From Candidatus Riflebacteria bacterium HGW-Riflebacteria-1 (lineage in GTDB: Bacteria; Muiribacteriota; Ozemobacteria; Ozemobacterales; Ozemobacteraceae), in contig PGYB01000003.1 of the NCBI GenBank assembly GCA_002839445.1, forward strand, positions 186,001 through 250,000: a stretch of 64,000 nt of DNA, in the 5' to 3' direction. The translations under genes and the position numbers were made by a program. The notes beneath the pieces are model-generated. The model did not search any database. It was given only the letters and a program-made list of their open reading frames with translations, and was not told the origin of the DNA. Positions 52,697 to 61,177 of this stretch are shown here, piece by piece. Every line of letters begins with the position of its first letter. Positions within the stretch are counted from its first letter, which is position 1.

Positions 52697-54808
52697 ATGA
52701 GCATGAAGATAAAAGACAACCAGTATTTTAAACTGCACAGCCCGTTCAAACTGCGCGGAGATCAGCCAGAAGCGGTTAAAAAACTGACGCGCTGGGTTGA
52801 AAAAGGGCATGACCAGATGACTCTGCTTGGTGTTACCGGGTCAGGCAAAACCTTTACCATGGCCAGCATAATTGAGCGCGTGCAAAAACCGGTGCTGCTG
52901 ATAACCCACAACAAGACCCTCGCCGCGCAACTCTACAGCGAATTCAAGGAGTTTTTTCCGGAAAACGCCGTCGAATATTTTGTCAGCTACTACGATTACT
53001 ACCAGCCCGAAGCCTATATTCCGTCAACCGACAGCTATATCGAAAAAGATTCGGCGATCAACGAACAGATCGACCGTTTTCGGCATTCTGCAACTACTTC
53101 GCTGTTTTCGCGACGCGACGTACTGGTTGTTGCATCGGTCAGCTGCATTTTTGGCCTCGGCTCGCCCTCAGACTACGCTGAATTGCGCGTCTCGCTCAAA
53201 GTTAACCAGGAAATGCCACGACAAAAACTGGTTAAAGATCTCATCGAAATTCAGTATTCACGCAACGACATGGACTTTCATCGTTCAAGGTTCAGAGCGC
53301 GTGGTGAAACGATAGATATCTTCCCGGCTTCCAGTGAGCTTGCGGTCAGAGTCAAATTCTTCGGCGATGAGATCGAAAAGCTTGAACAGTTTGATCCGCT
53401 CACCGGCGAAGTTACCCAGAAACTTGAGTCAGTAGACATCTTTCCGGCACAGCATTTTGTAACTACCGGCGAAAAAATGGAAAAAGCGCTTGAGCTGATC
53501 GAAGCTGAAATGAAAGATCGCGTAAAATGTTTCGAAGAGAACCGCAAAATGATCGAAGCACAGCGCATCTTTGAGCGCTGTCGCTACGACATGGAAATGA
53601 TGCGCGAAACCGGCTTCTGCAAAGGCATCGAGAATTACTCGCGCCTGTTTTCAGGGCGCAAGCCGGGCGAACCGCCTGACACGCTTCTTGACTACGTTCC
53701 CAAAGATTGCCTGATCATTCTCGACGAATCGCACATGACCGTGCCACAACTGCGCGGCATGGCGAATGGCGACCGCAGTCGCAAGCAGACACTTGTCGAT
53801 TACGGTTTCAGACTGCCATCGGCACTTGATAATCGCTGCCTGACCTTTGAAGAGTTTCTCGAGCGCAAGCGCCAGCTGTTGTTTGTTTCGGCAACACCGG
53901 GCCCTTATGAACTCAGCACTTCACAGGATCGCATCGCCGAGCAGCTTATCAGGCCAACAGGACTGCTTGACCCGCAAATTTCGGTAGTTAAAAGCGCCGG
54001 TCAGATCGACTACCTTATCGACCAGATAAACCTGCGCATAGAACGAAATGAGCGCGTGCTCGTCACGACGCTTACCAAGAAAATGGCACAGGAACTCTCT
54101 GGCTACCTGTCTGATTTGAACATACCAACAAGCTATCTTCACGATGAAATCGACACTCTTGAGCGCATCGAAATACTCAGAGACCTGCGCGCTGGCGAAA
54201 TCAAGGTTCTGGTCGGCATCAACCTGCTGCGCGAAGGCCTCGATCTGCCAGAAGTCTCTCTGGTTGCGATTCTTGACGCTGACAAAGAAGGCTTTCTCCG
54301 TTCGGCATGGTCACTCATGCAGATCTGCGGCCGCGCGGCCCGAAACGCTGGCGGCGAGGCCATACTTTTTGCTGACCGCATCAGCAAAGCAATGCAGTAC
54401 TGTATCGATGAAACCGCTCGAAGGCGCAAGATTCAGGAACAATACAATCTCGATAACGGCATAGTCCCGCAGACCATTGTCAAGCAGTTACCGGCACTGT
54501 TTTTGCCAGGTGATGATCGAGGAGTTCGCTCGCACAAAGATGTCGACGCGACAAAACTCACCGAACTTCTCAACGCGCTCAAAGGCGAAATGAACGCCGC
54601 GGCCGGCCGCATGGAATTCGAAAAGGCAGCGATGATACGCGACGAAATAATTTCCCTGCAGGAAGAGCACCTCGAACTTGGTGTTTTATCACAGCTCGGG
54701 CAGGCTCTCAAAACCGGCAAAGAAAAAGGCGCCGCCCGGCGCCGCAAAAGCCGCAGCCGGCAACAAAATCAACAATCGCACGGCCAACGCCGTCACGCAA
54801 GCAAGTAA
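52697..54808 (+). CDS. uvrB: UvrABC excision nuclease subunit B
   Basis: The 703-residue helicase-like damage-binding subunit of nucleotide excision repair starts at ATG 52697 ([13 protein letters not shown]) or 52703. Walker A is [13 protein letters not shown], the beta-hairpin is [15 protein letters not shown], Walker B is ILDESHMTV, and the later helicase motifs include VSATPGPYE and GRAARNAGG. The C-terminal UVR motif for UvrC binding is at about 610-650 ([20 protein letters not shown]). The tail is very basic ([15 protein letters not shown]). UvrA is not in the window. A structured RNA and terminator follow the gene. Confidence 0.97.
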   Translation: MSMKIKDNQYFKLHSPFKLRGDQPEAVKKLTRWVEKGHDQMTLLGVTGSGKTFTMASIIERVQKPVLLITHNKTLAAQLYSEFKEFFPENAVEYFVSYYDYYQPEAYIPSTDSYIEKDSAINEQIDRFRHSATTSLFSRRDVLVVASVSCIFGLGSPSDYAELRVSLKVNQEMPRQKLVKDLIEIQYSRNDMDFHRSRFRARGETIDIFPASSELAVRVKFFGDEIEKLEQFDPLTGEVTQKLESVDIFPAQHFVTTGEKMEKALELIEAEMKDRVKCFEENRKMIEAQRIFERCRYDMEMMRETGFCKGIENYSRLFSGRKPGEPPDTLLDYVPKDCLIILDESHMTVPQLRGMANGDRSRKQTLVDYGFRLPSALDNRCLTFEEFLERKRQLLFVSATPGPYELSTSQDRIAEQLIRPTGLLDPQISVVKSAGQIDYLIDQINLRIERNERVLVTTLTKKMAQELSGYLSDLNIPTSYLHDEIDTLERIEILRDLRAGEIKVLVGINLLREGLDLPEVSLVAILDADKEGFLRSAWSLMQICGRAARNAGGEAILFADRISKAMQYCIDETARRRKIQEQYNLDNGIVPQTIVKQLPALFLPGDDRGVRSHKDVDATKLTELLNALKGEMNAAAGRMEFEKAAMIRDEIISLQEEHLELGVLSQLGQALKTGKEKGAARRRKSRSRQQNQQSHGQRRHASK

Positions 54809-54873
54809 AAAAATTTTGCGATTGACCTTGCTAAGTGCCCCTTAATTTGTTATTTTCAAAGTATAAGCTATTT

Positions 54874-55106
54874 GATAATTTTTCCCTGCGTTGTACGTGA
54901 TGGTGCAGGTCAAATTGAGCCGACACCTGTATCTGAAAGGGAATCTGTCTCTGTTTATCTCGGAGAAACACTTACGAGTGGATTAACGCCGCTACGAAGT
55001 CCTTCAAGTTTAAACAGGCGGACAACCGTACTACTTCAGTGGGTTCAATTTCTCCTTTACACGGCAATTGCGGGGTTCAAAAAACCGCCCTCCGGGGCGG
55101 TTTTTT
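54874..55106 (+). ncRNA. Candidate structured non-coding RNA of about 220 nt
   Basis: CCCTGC (54884-54889) pairs with GCGGGG (near 55069-55075), CGTG (54896-54899) with CACG (55060-55063), and AAATTGAGCC (54912-54921) with the stretch 55042-55051 over ten pairs including one G-T. An inner CTGAA/TTCAG pairing and a CACT-TACG-AGTG hairpin (near 54969-54980) follow. The pairing closes a rod-like, branched molecule that ends at a near-perfect terminator. No tRNA, tmRNA, RNase P or SRP signature is visible. The class is not identified. The promoter box TATAAG at 54862 has only a weak -35 element. The exact ends are estimates. Confidence 0.5.
55079..55106 (+). terminator. Strong intrinsic terminator
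   Basis: AAAAAACCGCCC pairs with GGGCGGTTTTTT across a four-base loop (TCCG), giving a GC stem of six pairs with a six-T tail. It ends the structured RNA and possibly uvrB and insulates the microcompartment operon. Confidence 0.93.
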
Positions 55107-55315
55107 ATTGCTCGTGAATCTGCACATCTTGTAGGTTCTTCAGCCTTGCAGCCTCACCATCTCAGGGGTTATAAGTTTTTGCGAACCTGGCAAAGCGCAG
55201 ACGATACTGCAGCCAGCCCAGAAGAAAGGACTTGTTAGCCTTTCCCTTCTTAAATCTGCGGCAATCTGTGTAATCTGCAGATGTATTGCGATCTTACTCT
55301 CTGCTCACTTTATGT

Positions 55316-55344
55316 TTGCATTTGGCAGTAACTGCGTTTATTAT
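55316..55344 (+). promoter_or_regulatory. Promoter of the microcompartment operon, probably leaderless
   Basis: TTGCAT (55316-55321) and TATTAT (55339-55344) are 17 bases apart. The ATG at 55351 is six bases after the -10 box and has no Shine-Dalgarno site, so the transcript would begin at or next to the first codon. Confidence 0.6.
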
Positions 55345-55350
55345 GGGCGC

Positions 55351-56424
55351 ATGAGCAACAATCAGCAGATTCTGATTATCAGCGACAACCGCAAAGACCT
55401 GCAGAAGCGGCTTTCGGCAGCAGCGCTCGAAAAGTGCCACCTGACCGGACTCGACTCGCTTCGCTACATTAGCTTTACCAATCTGGGCGCTGTCGTCATT
55501 GACTCTCACAGCATCGATAAAACCTTGCGCAAAATCAGCCTGGGCATTCGTGATGACGACGCTTCTGACGCTCTATGGCAGCTTCTTTCGCAGCCGAAAA
55601 GCGCCAGGGTTTATTTTCTCGTCGACAAGATGCAGAAACCTGGCAGCGATATGATCTCGCTTGGCATTGACTATATCATTGGCGAAAACCTTGAGCAGCT
55701 CATCAAAGACTCTTCTTCAGAATTAAATTTTTCAGGCAATACAGAAAACAGCAGTCAGAGCGGACAATTGCTTACCGCCGACGACATTCGCAGCATGCAT
55801 CAGCTGAACATAAGGCATATCCCGGCAGGAAGTCGCCTGACAGCCTGGGCGGCAGAAATCGCTGATTCCCTCAATATCAGCCAGTCGTCAGAACAATTGC
55901 AGCTAATCTGGCCGGTTGCAGCAAATAACCGTGCCGCTCTTGAAAAAATGCACGAAGAGCTCTTCGATCTCAACACCAGACACCCTGGCCTGCTTTTTCT
56001 GGTAAACCCGGCTCTGCTGCCGGTCTTTAACAGCCTTTACCCGGCACTTGCCGGCAAAACAGTCTCTCCGATTATTCACTGGGCCAGTCACGGCGCCTTT
56101 ACCGGCGAAACGTCGTCGGCAATGCTGGCTGATCTGCGTTGCGCCGGCGCAATTGTGCCTGCCCGTAAACCGTATACCGACCCCAAAAACCTTGTCAGCC
56201 TTATCAAACAGGCTAAAGAAAACAGCCTCTCTCTTTTTTCGACTTTTACACTTGCGTCTTCAGGCGGCTGTGATATAATTGCCTCTGAAAGTTCTGGCAC
56301 GGGGGCATTGACTCCCTTGTACAATGCAGAAATGATCTCGGATAAAGAATTGCCGACCGGTCCCGCAGCTGTTGTGGCAAATCACGAATTTTTAAAACGA
56401 ATCGCTCTCAGGAAAGGAAACTGA
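55351..56424 (+). CDS. BMC-associated protein with triosephosphate-isomerase-like C-terminal domain
   Basis: The 357-residue protein opens the BMC operon. Residues 1-130 form an alpha/beta domain of unknown family (ILIISDNRKDLQKRLSAAAL). Residues 141-176 (LTADDIRSMHQLNIRHI, PAGSRLTAWAAEIADSL) match a motif I recall from EutT and other microcompartment proteins. Residues about 184-345 align by eye with triosephosphate isomerase: LIWPVAANN in place of GNWKxN, GAFTGETSSAMLADL at 248-262 matching the very conserved GAFTGE-S-AML-D, and AGAIVPARKP where active enzymes have IIGHSERR. The catalytic His and N-terminal Lys are therefore missing. The second half of the barrel is short. Activity as an isomerase is unlikely; a structural or substrate-binding role is inferred. 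Confidence 0.6.
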   Translation: MSNNQQILIISDNRKDLQKRLSAAALEKCHLTGLDSLRYISFTNLGAVVIDSHSIDKTLRKISLGIRDDDASDALWQLLSQPKSARVYFLVDKMQKPGSDMISLGIDYIIGENLEQLIKDSSSELNFSGNTENSSQSGQLLTADDIRSMHQLNIRHIPAGSRLTAWAAEIADSLNISQSSEQLQLIWPVAANNRAALEKMHEELFDLNTRHPGLLFLVNPALLPVFNSLYPALAGKTVSPIIHWASHGAFTGETSSAMLADLRCAGAIVPARKPYTDPKNLVSLIKQAKENSLSLFSTFTLASSGGCDIIASESSGTGALTPLYNAEMISDKELPTGPAAVVANHEFLKRIALRKGN

Positions 56425-56430
56425 ACCGGA

Positions 56431-57075
56431 ATGATGGACGAAAATCAGGTAAGAACCATTGTAGCAGAAGTCCTTAAACACATCGACCTGCACGGCAGAA
56501 TCAAGTCAGGCTCGATCCCCTGCGGAGTCAGCAATCGCCACCTGCACGTTTCGCAGGCCGACCTCGAAATCCTCTTCGGCAGCGGCTACGCGCTCAAGCA
56601 GATGAAACCTCTTTCGCAGCCCGCACAGTTTGCAGCCGAAGAAACCGTTCTTCTTGTCGGCCCCAAAGGTTCGATCGAAAAATGCCGCATTCTCGGCCCG
56701 GTTCGCCCTGCTACCCAGGTTGAAGTTTCTACCACTGACTGCTATAAGCTTGGTGTTAAGCCGGTCGTCAGAGATTCCGGCAACACTGCCGGCACGCCCG
56801 GTTGCGTTCTGGTTGGCCCAAAAGGCGCAGTAACCCTTAAGGAAGGCGTTATCGTTGCCGCCCGCCACATGCATATCAGCGCCGTCGAAGCAAGTAAATT
56901 TGGTCTCAAGGACATGGACAGAATCTCGATAAAGAGCTCTGGTACCAAGTCGGTTATATTCAATAACGTTCTTGTCCGCGTCAGCGACAAGTTCGCTCTC
57001 GATTTCCATCTCGATACGGATGAAGCCAACGCCGCCGGCATCAATAACGGCGACATGGTTGAAATAGTAGCATAA
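56431..57075 (+). CDS. pduL: BMC phosphate propanoyl/acetyltransferase PduL
   Basis: The 214-residue enzyme turns acetyl-CoA and phosphate into acetyl phosphate, recycling CoA inside the compartment. Its two barrels carry the signatures GVSNRHLHVSQADLEILFG and IVAARHMHISAVEASKFGL, with His residues that bind zinc. The N-terminal helix (NQVRTIVAEVLKHI) is an amphipathic encapsulation peptide, as is usual for PduL. The start is the first or second of two consecutive ATG codons. It follows the TPI-like gene by six bases. Substrate length (acetyl or propanoyl) cannot be told from the sequence. Confidence 0.95.
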   Translation: MMDENQVRTIVAEVLKHIDLHGRIKSGSIPCGVSNRHLHVSQADLEILFGSGYALKQMKPLSQPAQFAAEETVLLVGPKGSIEKCRILGPVRPATQVEVSTTDCYKLGVKPVVRDSGNTAGTPGCVLVGPKGAVTLKEGVIVAARHMHISAVEASKFGLKDMDRISIKSSGTKSVIFNNVLVRVSDKFALDFHLDTDEANAAGINNGDMVEIVA

Positions 57076-57116
57076 TCACTTTATTTTATTCTTAAGAAAA
57101 TTTTCAGGAGGTCGTC

Positions 57117-57413
57117 ATGCAGGAAGCCCTGGGTATGATTGAAACACGTGGACTAACAGCTCTTATCGAAGCTTGTGATGCAATGGTAAAAGCAGCTAAC
57201 GTAAAGCTGGTTGGCTGGGAAAAAATCGGATCCGGTTATGTAACCGCTTTCGTAAGAGGCGACGTTGCTGCGGTTAAAGCCGCTACTGATGCCGGCGCTG
57301 CCGCGGCTAAGAAGCTTGGTGAACTGGTTTCTGTTCACGTAATTCCGCGCCCCCATTCAAATCTTGACGAAGTTCTCCCAATCAGAGAAATTCTGGCAAG
57401 CTCCAAAAAGTAA
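57117..57413 (+). CDS. BMC-H hexameric shell protein
   Basis: The 98-residue protein forms the hexagonal tiles of the compartment shell. It starts [20 protein letters not shown], has the pore loop [10 protein letters not shown], and shows the helix and strand pattern [18 protein letters not shown], then [12 protein letters not shown], as in PduA and EutM. A strong GGAGG site five bases before the ATG suggests high expression, as expected for the main tile. It is the only single-domain BMC-H gene of the window. A short loop at the pore (Gly-Ser-Gly) suggests a small polar opening. Confidence 0.97.
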   Translation: MQEALGMIETRGLTALIEACDAMVKAANVKLVGWEKIGSGYVTAFVRGDVAAVKAATDAGAAAAKKLGELVSVHVIPRPHSNLDEVLPIREILASSKK

Positions 57414-57484
57414 TCGACAAATTGACTGCCGCCTGCCTCAGCCTGTGTCACGGCTGAAAGCGGCGGCAGAACAGGAATGAACGT

Positions 57485-57766
57485 ATGATACTTGGCCGCG
57501 TATGTGGTACAGTTGTCTGTACCCGCAAAGATGAAAGTCTGGTTGGTCTCAAACTGCTCATCGTCGAAGAATTGACTCTTGACGGCGCGAAACCGACTGG
57601 TAATCATGTTGTTGCCGCTGACGCGGTTGGAGCTGGCGCCTCAGAGAAGGTTCTGGTCGTAGCCGGTAGTTCTGCTCGCCTTACCGAGCGAACCCTTAAA
57701 AAGCCTGTTGATGCCGCGGTTTGCGCGATTGTCGACCAGGTGGTCTTCGATTCAGAACGTTCCTGA
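57485..57766 (+). CDS. BMC-P pentameric vertex protein (EutN/CcmL family)
   Basis: The 93-residue protein caps the vertices of the shell. It starts MILGRVCGTVVCTRKDESLV, then LKLLIVEELTLDGAKPTGN and VVAADAVGAGASEKVLVVAG, followed by SSARLTERT and AAVCAIVDQV, the usual EutN pattern. AGGA lies eight bases before the ATG. It sits between the BMC-H and aldehyde dehydrogenase genes. A single copy is enough to close a shell, and only one is seen here. Confidence 0.96.
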   Translation: MILGRVCGTVVCTRKDESLVGLKLLIVEELTLDGAKPTGNHVVAADAVGAGASEKVLVVAGSSARLTERTLKKPVDAAVCAIVDQVVFDSERS

Positions 57767-57802
57767 GGCTGCCGGGCTTTCACTGAACCCGGAGTAACAT
57801 AA

Positions 57803-59209
57803 ATGAGCGTTTCAAGGGAAGATTTGCAACTCATTGTGTCCGAAGTGCTCAAAAAAATTGGCACTGGCACGCTTCCAACCCCGATAGCCCGTTCGGCAAC
57901 CGGCAGAGGAATATTCGACTCAGTTGATGATGCGGTAGCTGCTGCTGACCGTGCCCAAAAGCAACTGACCGACCTGCCAATCAAGGCAAGAGCTGCCATT
58001 ATTGCGAATATGCGTAAGCACGCGCTCGAAAAGGTTGAAGATCTGGCAAAGCTGGCCAACCAGGAAACCGGATACGGTAGAGTAGATGACAAGATTCAAA
58101 AAAACAAGCTGGTCATTGAAAAAACTCCGGGAGTTGAAGACCTGACTCCAGAAGCTTGCAGCGGCGACTATGGCCTGACTCTCACTGAACGCGCACCTTA
58201 TGGAGTTATCGGCGCCATTACGCCATCGACCAACCCGACTGCATCGGTTATCAACAACGCGATCAGCATGGTTGCAGCCGGCAACTCAGTTGTTTTTGCT
58301 CCGCACCCGGCAGCCGTTAAGTGCAGCCAATTTGCAATGTGCCTGCTCAATGATGCAATCGTCGAGGCCGGTGGACCGGAAAACCTTCTGGTTAGTGTAG
58401 CCAGCGCCAGCATCGAAAACGCCCAGAAGATAATGACCCACCCCGGCATCAGGCTTTTGACCGTTACCGGTGGACCGGCCGTTGTCGAAGCTGCTTCGAA
58501 ATCACGCAAAAAATACATTGCCGCCGGGCCCGGCAATCCGCCAGCAGTGGTCGACGAAACTGCTGATCTCAAGAAGGCTGCCAGAAATATTGTTTCCGGT
58601 GCCAGCCTCGACAATAATGTTCTGTGCATTGCCGAAAAAGAGATTATCGTCGTCGAATCAGTGGCAGATGAGCTGAAAAAACACATGCGCAACAGCGGCG
58701 CCTATGAGGCTTCGCCTCGCGAAATCGCCCAGCTCGAAAAAGTATGTCTTGACAGCAAAGGCGGGCCAAACCGCAAACTGATCGGACGTAACGCATCTGT
58801 CATCATGGCAGAAATCGGCGTTTCGATTCCGCCAGAAACCCGCATTGTTCTATGCGAAGTCACGCCTGATCACCCGTTTGTCGTAGAAGAACTGATGATG
58901 CCGGTTATTCCGCTGGTAAGAGTGCGCGACGTTCATGCCGCCATTGACCTCGCGGTCAAGGTTGAGCATGGTAACCGCCACACCGCGACCATGCACAGCA
59001 CCAACATCGACAATCTGCACCTGATGGCGAGAAAATGCGACTGCAGTATCTTCGTCAAGAACGGGCCAAGCTACGCAGGACTGGGCCTTGGTGGCGAAGG
59101 CACTACCACGATGACCATCGCCTCACCAACAGGCGAAGGAATTACCACCGCCAAGTCGTTCACTCGCCTGCGCAGATGCGTAATCGTCGATTCGTTCAGG
59201 ATTGTTTAA
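57803..59209 (+). CDS. BMC CoA-acylating aldehyde dehydrogenase (PduP/EutE type)
   Basis: The 468-residue enzyme oxidises an aldehyde, probably acetaldehyde, to acyl-CoA with NAD. The N-terminal helix DLQLIVSEVLKKI is an encapsulation peptide, followed by a linker with Gly and Pro. The core shows PYGVIGAITPSTNPTASVIN, TVTGGPAVVEAA, GPGNPPAVVDETAD and the catalytic Cys in SLDNNVLCIAEKE. The C-terminal part TTTMTIASPTGEGITTAKSF is typical. It is the signature enzyme of an aldehyde-metabolising compartment. It is followed by an 86-bp gap with a palindromic repeat before pduS. Confidence 0.97.
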   Translation: MSVSREDLQLIVSEVLKKIGTGTLPTPIARSATGRGIFDSVDDAVAAADRAQKQLTDLPIKARAAIIANMRKHALEKVEDLAKLANQETGYGRVDDKIQKNKLVIEKTPGVEDLTPEACSGDYGLTLTERAPYGVIGAITPSTNPTASVINNAISMVAAGNSVVFAPHPAAVKCSQFAMCLLNDAIVEAGGPENLLVSVASASIENAQKIMTHPGIRLLTVTGGPAVVEAASKSRKKYIAAGPGNPPAVVDETADLKKAARNIVSGASLDNNVLCIAEKEIIVVESVADELKKHMRNSGAYEASPREIAQLEKVCLDSKGGPNRKLIGRNASVIMAEIGVSIPPETRIVLCEVTPDHPFVVEELMMPVIPLVRVRDVHAAIDLAVKVEHGNRHTATMHSTNIDNLHLMARKCDCSIFVKNGPSYAGLGLGGEGTTTMTIASPTGEGITTAKSFTRLRRCVIVDSFRIV

Positions 59210-59223
59210 AAACGTGCGTTTCC

Positions 59224-59251
59224 GTAGGGGTTCAACATGTTGAACCCCTAC
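59224..59251. repeat. Perfect 28-bp palindrome, repeat family member
   Basis: Fourteen bases (GTAGGGGTTCAACA) are followed directly by their reverse complement. The outer arms (GTAGGGGTTCA and TGAACCCCTAC) recur at 61657-61742, so this looks like a dispersed repeat rather than a one-off terminator. There is no T run after it. Confidence 0.85.
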
Positions 59252-59268
59252 ATATTATCGGTTTTAAT
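59240..59268 (+). promoter_or_regulatory. Possible internal promoter and direct repeat before pduS
   Basis: TTGAAC (59240-59245) and TTTAAT (59263-59268) are 17 bases apart. The 12-base sequence ATCGGTTTTAAT occurs at 59257-59268 and again at 59277-59288, so a second TTTAAT ends seven bases before the pduS ATG. Either copy could drive pduS, or the pair could be an operator. Confidence 0.35.
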
Positions 59269-59295
59269 TAATAATAATCGGTTTTAATAACAAAC

Positions 59296-60609
59296 ATGGC
59301 AAACATTGATTTTTCACAGTCAGGTCTGGTCGGTTGTGGCGGCGCCGGGTTTCCGACGCATGTCAAACTGGCTGCCCGCAACGTTGACGCCGTCATTGTC
59401 AATGCCGCGGAATGCGAGCCTTTGCTGCATAAAGACAAAGAAATCATGCGTCACTGCAGCGAAGATTTTTTCAAGGGCCTGATCAAGGTTCTCGATGTAA
59501 CTGGTGCCAAAACCGGCTATATCGGCATGAAAAAGAAGTATGCTGATCTGCTCAACTGGCTCTCAAAAAACCTTCCAGACAAGCGTATGAAAATGCTGCC
59601 GCTCGGCGACTTTTACCCGGCCGGTGACGAATACGAACTGGTCTATGAAGCTACTGGCAAGCTGATACCGCATGGCGGCATTCCTCTTAACATTGGCTGC
59701 GTCGTCATGAATGTTGAAACGCTGCTCAACATCGGGCGCGAGAAGCCGGTAATCAGTAAATTTTTGAGTATCGCCGGGCAGGTGCCCCACCCCTGCACTG
59801 TCGAAGTGCCGGTCGGCATCACCGTGCGTGAAGCCCTTGAACTTGGCGGTCTCAAAAAGATCGACGGACTTAAAATTATTGACGGCGGCCCGATGATGGG
59901 GAAACTCATCGCTAATCCAGATAAAGATATCGTCAGCAAAACCTGTGGCGGGCTTATCGCGCTTCCAGAAGACCATGTGCTGATCCAAAAAATGTCGAAC
60001 GGCGACAAAAAAAATTCACGTATCGCGCGCTCAGCCTGCGACCAGTGCACAGACTGCTCAGAGCTCTGCCCGCGCGCGTTGCTCGGCTACCCGATCCGGC
60101 CGCACAAGGCCATGCGCACGGCCCAGTTTGCGCCTTATGGCGAAAGCGATTACGCAATTGACTCGATATTCTGCAGCGAATGCGGTCTGTGCTCACTTTT
60201 CTCATGCCCTGAAGACCTGCCACCCCGCGAAATGTGCATGATCGCCAAGAAATTTCATCTCGGCAACGGCGTCAAACTCGCAGACTTTAAAGGGCAGCCG
60301 ACGATTCACCCGATGCGCTCAGTGCGCCGGGTCAGCATTGAACGCCTGATCAAAAAACTCGCCCTGCTCGACTACGATCACAAGGCGCCGCTTCAGCAGG
60401 TAACCCAGCGTTTCGAAAAAGTTACCTTACCGCTCAAAATGCATATTGGTGCGCCAGCCTCGCCAGTAGTCAAAGTCGGTGACAGGGTCAGCGCTGGCCA
60501 GCTCATCGCGGTCATGCCCGAAGGAAAACTCGGCGCGGCGCTGCACGCATCGATAAGCGGAAAAGTTGCTTCGGTAACTGACCAGGCAATAGTTATTGTC
60601 AGAGAATGA
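59296..60609 (+). CDS. pduS: BMC flavoprotein/iron-sulfur NADH dehydrogenase PduS (RnfC-like)
   Basis: The 437-residue protein is thought to regenerate cofactor by moving electrons between NADH and a shell iron-sulfur site. The flavin- and NADH-binding RnfC-like half starts SGLVGCGGAGFPTHVKL and includes NAAECEPLLHKDKEI. Two 4Fe-4S motifs follow: CDQCTDCSELCP and CSECGLCSLFSCP. A C-terminal barrel-sandwich-like domain closes the chain (GDRVSAGQLIAVMPEG). There is no Shine-Dalgarno site. It is followed by pduT, its usual partner. Soluble, with no membrane helix. Confidence 0.95.
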   Translation: MANIDFSQSGLVGCGGAGFPTHVKLAARNVDAVIVNAAECEPLLHKDKEIMRHCSEDFFKGLIKVLDVTGAKTGYIGMKKKYADLLNWLSKNLPDKRMKMLPLGDFYPAGDEYELVYEATGKLIPHGGIPLNIGCVVMNVETLLNIGREKPVISKFLSIAGQVPHPCTVEVPVGITVREALELGGLKKIDGLKIIDGGPMMGKLIANPDKDIVSKTCGGLIALPEDHVLIQKMSNGDKKNSRIARSACDQCTDCSELCPRALLGYPIRPHKAMRTAQFAPYGESDYAIDSIFCSECGLCSLFSCPEDLPPREMCMIAKKFHLGNGVKLADFKGQPTIHPMRSVRRVSIERLIKKLALLDYDHKAPLQQVTQRFEKVTLPLKMHIGAPASPVVKVGDRVSAGQLIAVMPEGKLGAALHASISGKVASVTDQAIVIVRE

Positions 60610-60619
60610 GGAAAGACAA

Positions 60620-61177
60620 ATGAAAATCAGCGGAAATGCCATTGGATTGATCGAACTGTCAAGCATTTCTATCGGCTATCTGGTTACCGACGCCATGCTC
60701 AAGACTGCTTCGGTTGAGCTGGTGCTCTCGCGAACCGTTTGCCCGGGCAAATTTATCTGCCTGGTCTGGGGCGATGTCGCCGCCGTTGAAGCCAGCGTTG
60801 CCGCAGGAATTCAGCTTGGTCAGGGCTACCTGGTCAATGACCTGGTGATTCCCAATCTGCATTCGCAGATTTATCCGGCAATCACCGCTACCAACCAGAT
60901 CGACACAACTGGCGCGCTTGGCGTCGTCGAAACTTTTGACATTGTTTCAACAATTCTGGCTGCCGATGCTTCGGTTAAGGCTGCAGACGTAACTCTTTGT
61001 GAACTGCGCATTGCCATGGCCATCGGCGGCAAGGCCTTCTATACCATGACTGGCGATGTTGCAGCCGTAGAAGCCTCAGTGCAAGCCGGCCTTGAATCCC
61101 TTGAAGGCAAGGGTCTGGTCGTTCATCATGTGGTCATTCCGCGGCCACGCCCTGAGCTTTTTCAGGAGTTTATCTGA
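60620..61177 (+). CDS. pduT: BMC-T shell protein PduT with iron-sulfur pore
   Basis: The 185-residue protein has two BMC domains in tandem and forms pseudohexameric trimers. It starts at ATG 60620 (MKISGNAIGLIELSS) after GAGGAAA; a frame starting at 60596 overlaps pduS and is not used. The Cys in RTVCPGKFICLVWG corresponds to the residue that binds a central 4Fe-4S cluster in PduT, one per subunit. The second domain begins ALGVVETFDIVSTI. It should pass electrons from PduS across the shell. It ends on the first base of the rpiB-family start codon (coupling). Confidence 0.95.
   Translation: MKISGNAIGLIELSSISIGYLVTDAMLKTASVELVLSRTVCPGKFICLVWGDVAAVEASVAAGIQLGQGYLVNDLVIPNLHSQIYPAITATNQIDTTGALGVVETFDIVSTILAADASVKAADVTLCELRIAMAIGGKAFYTMTGDVAAVEASVQAGLESLEGKGLVVHHVVIPRPRPELFQEFI

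Larger units (their letters stand above)
54809..55350 (+). other. Gene-free stretch: structured RNA region, terminator and start of BMC promoter
   Basis: An 81-residue frame starting with TTG (54872) is rejected as coding. Within the stretch lie a probable structured RNA (about 54874-55106), a strong terminator, then about 200 bases with nothing clear except three AATCTG repeats (55253-55277) and the promoter of the microcompartment operon. Confidence 0.5.

Noticed and set aside
55041..55060. GGTTCAATTTC read as the T-loop of a tRNA
   Set aside because: No acceptor, D or anticodon arm could be fitted around it, and the bases pair with 54912-54921.
54872..55117. 81-residue open frame between uvrB and the microcompartment operon
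   Set aside because: TTG start without a ribosome-binding site, runs through a terminator stem, and the same bases show long-range RNA pairing, so a non-coding RNA explains them better.
55253..55277. Three AATCTG units as a possible short tandem array
   Set aside because: Only three units with uneven spacing; too little to call an operator or a repeat array.
59224..59251. Palindrome read as a terminator after the aldehyde dehydrogenase
   Set aside because: No T run on either side and its arms recur elsewhere, so a dispersed repeat is the better reading; pduS and pduT still belong to the same locus.
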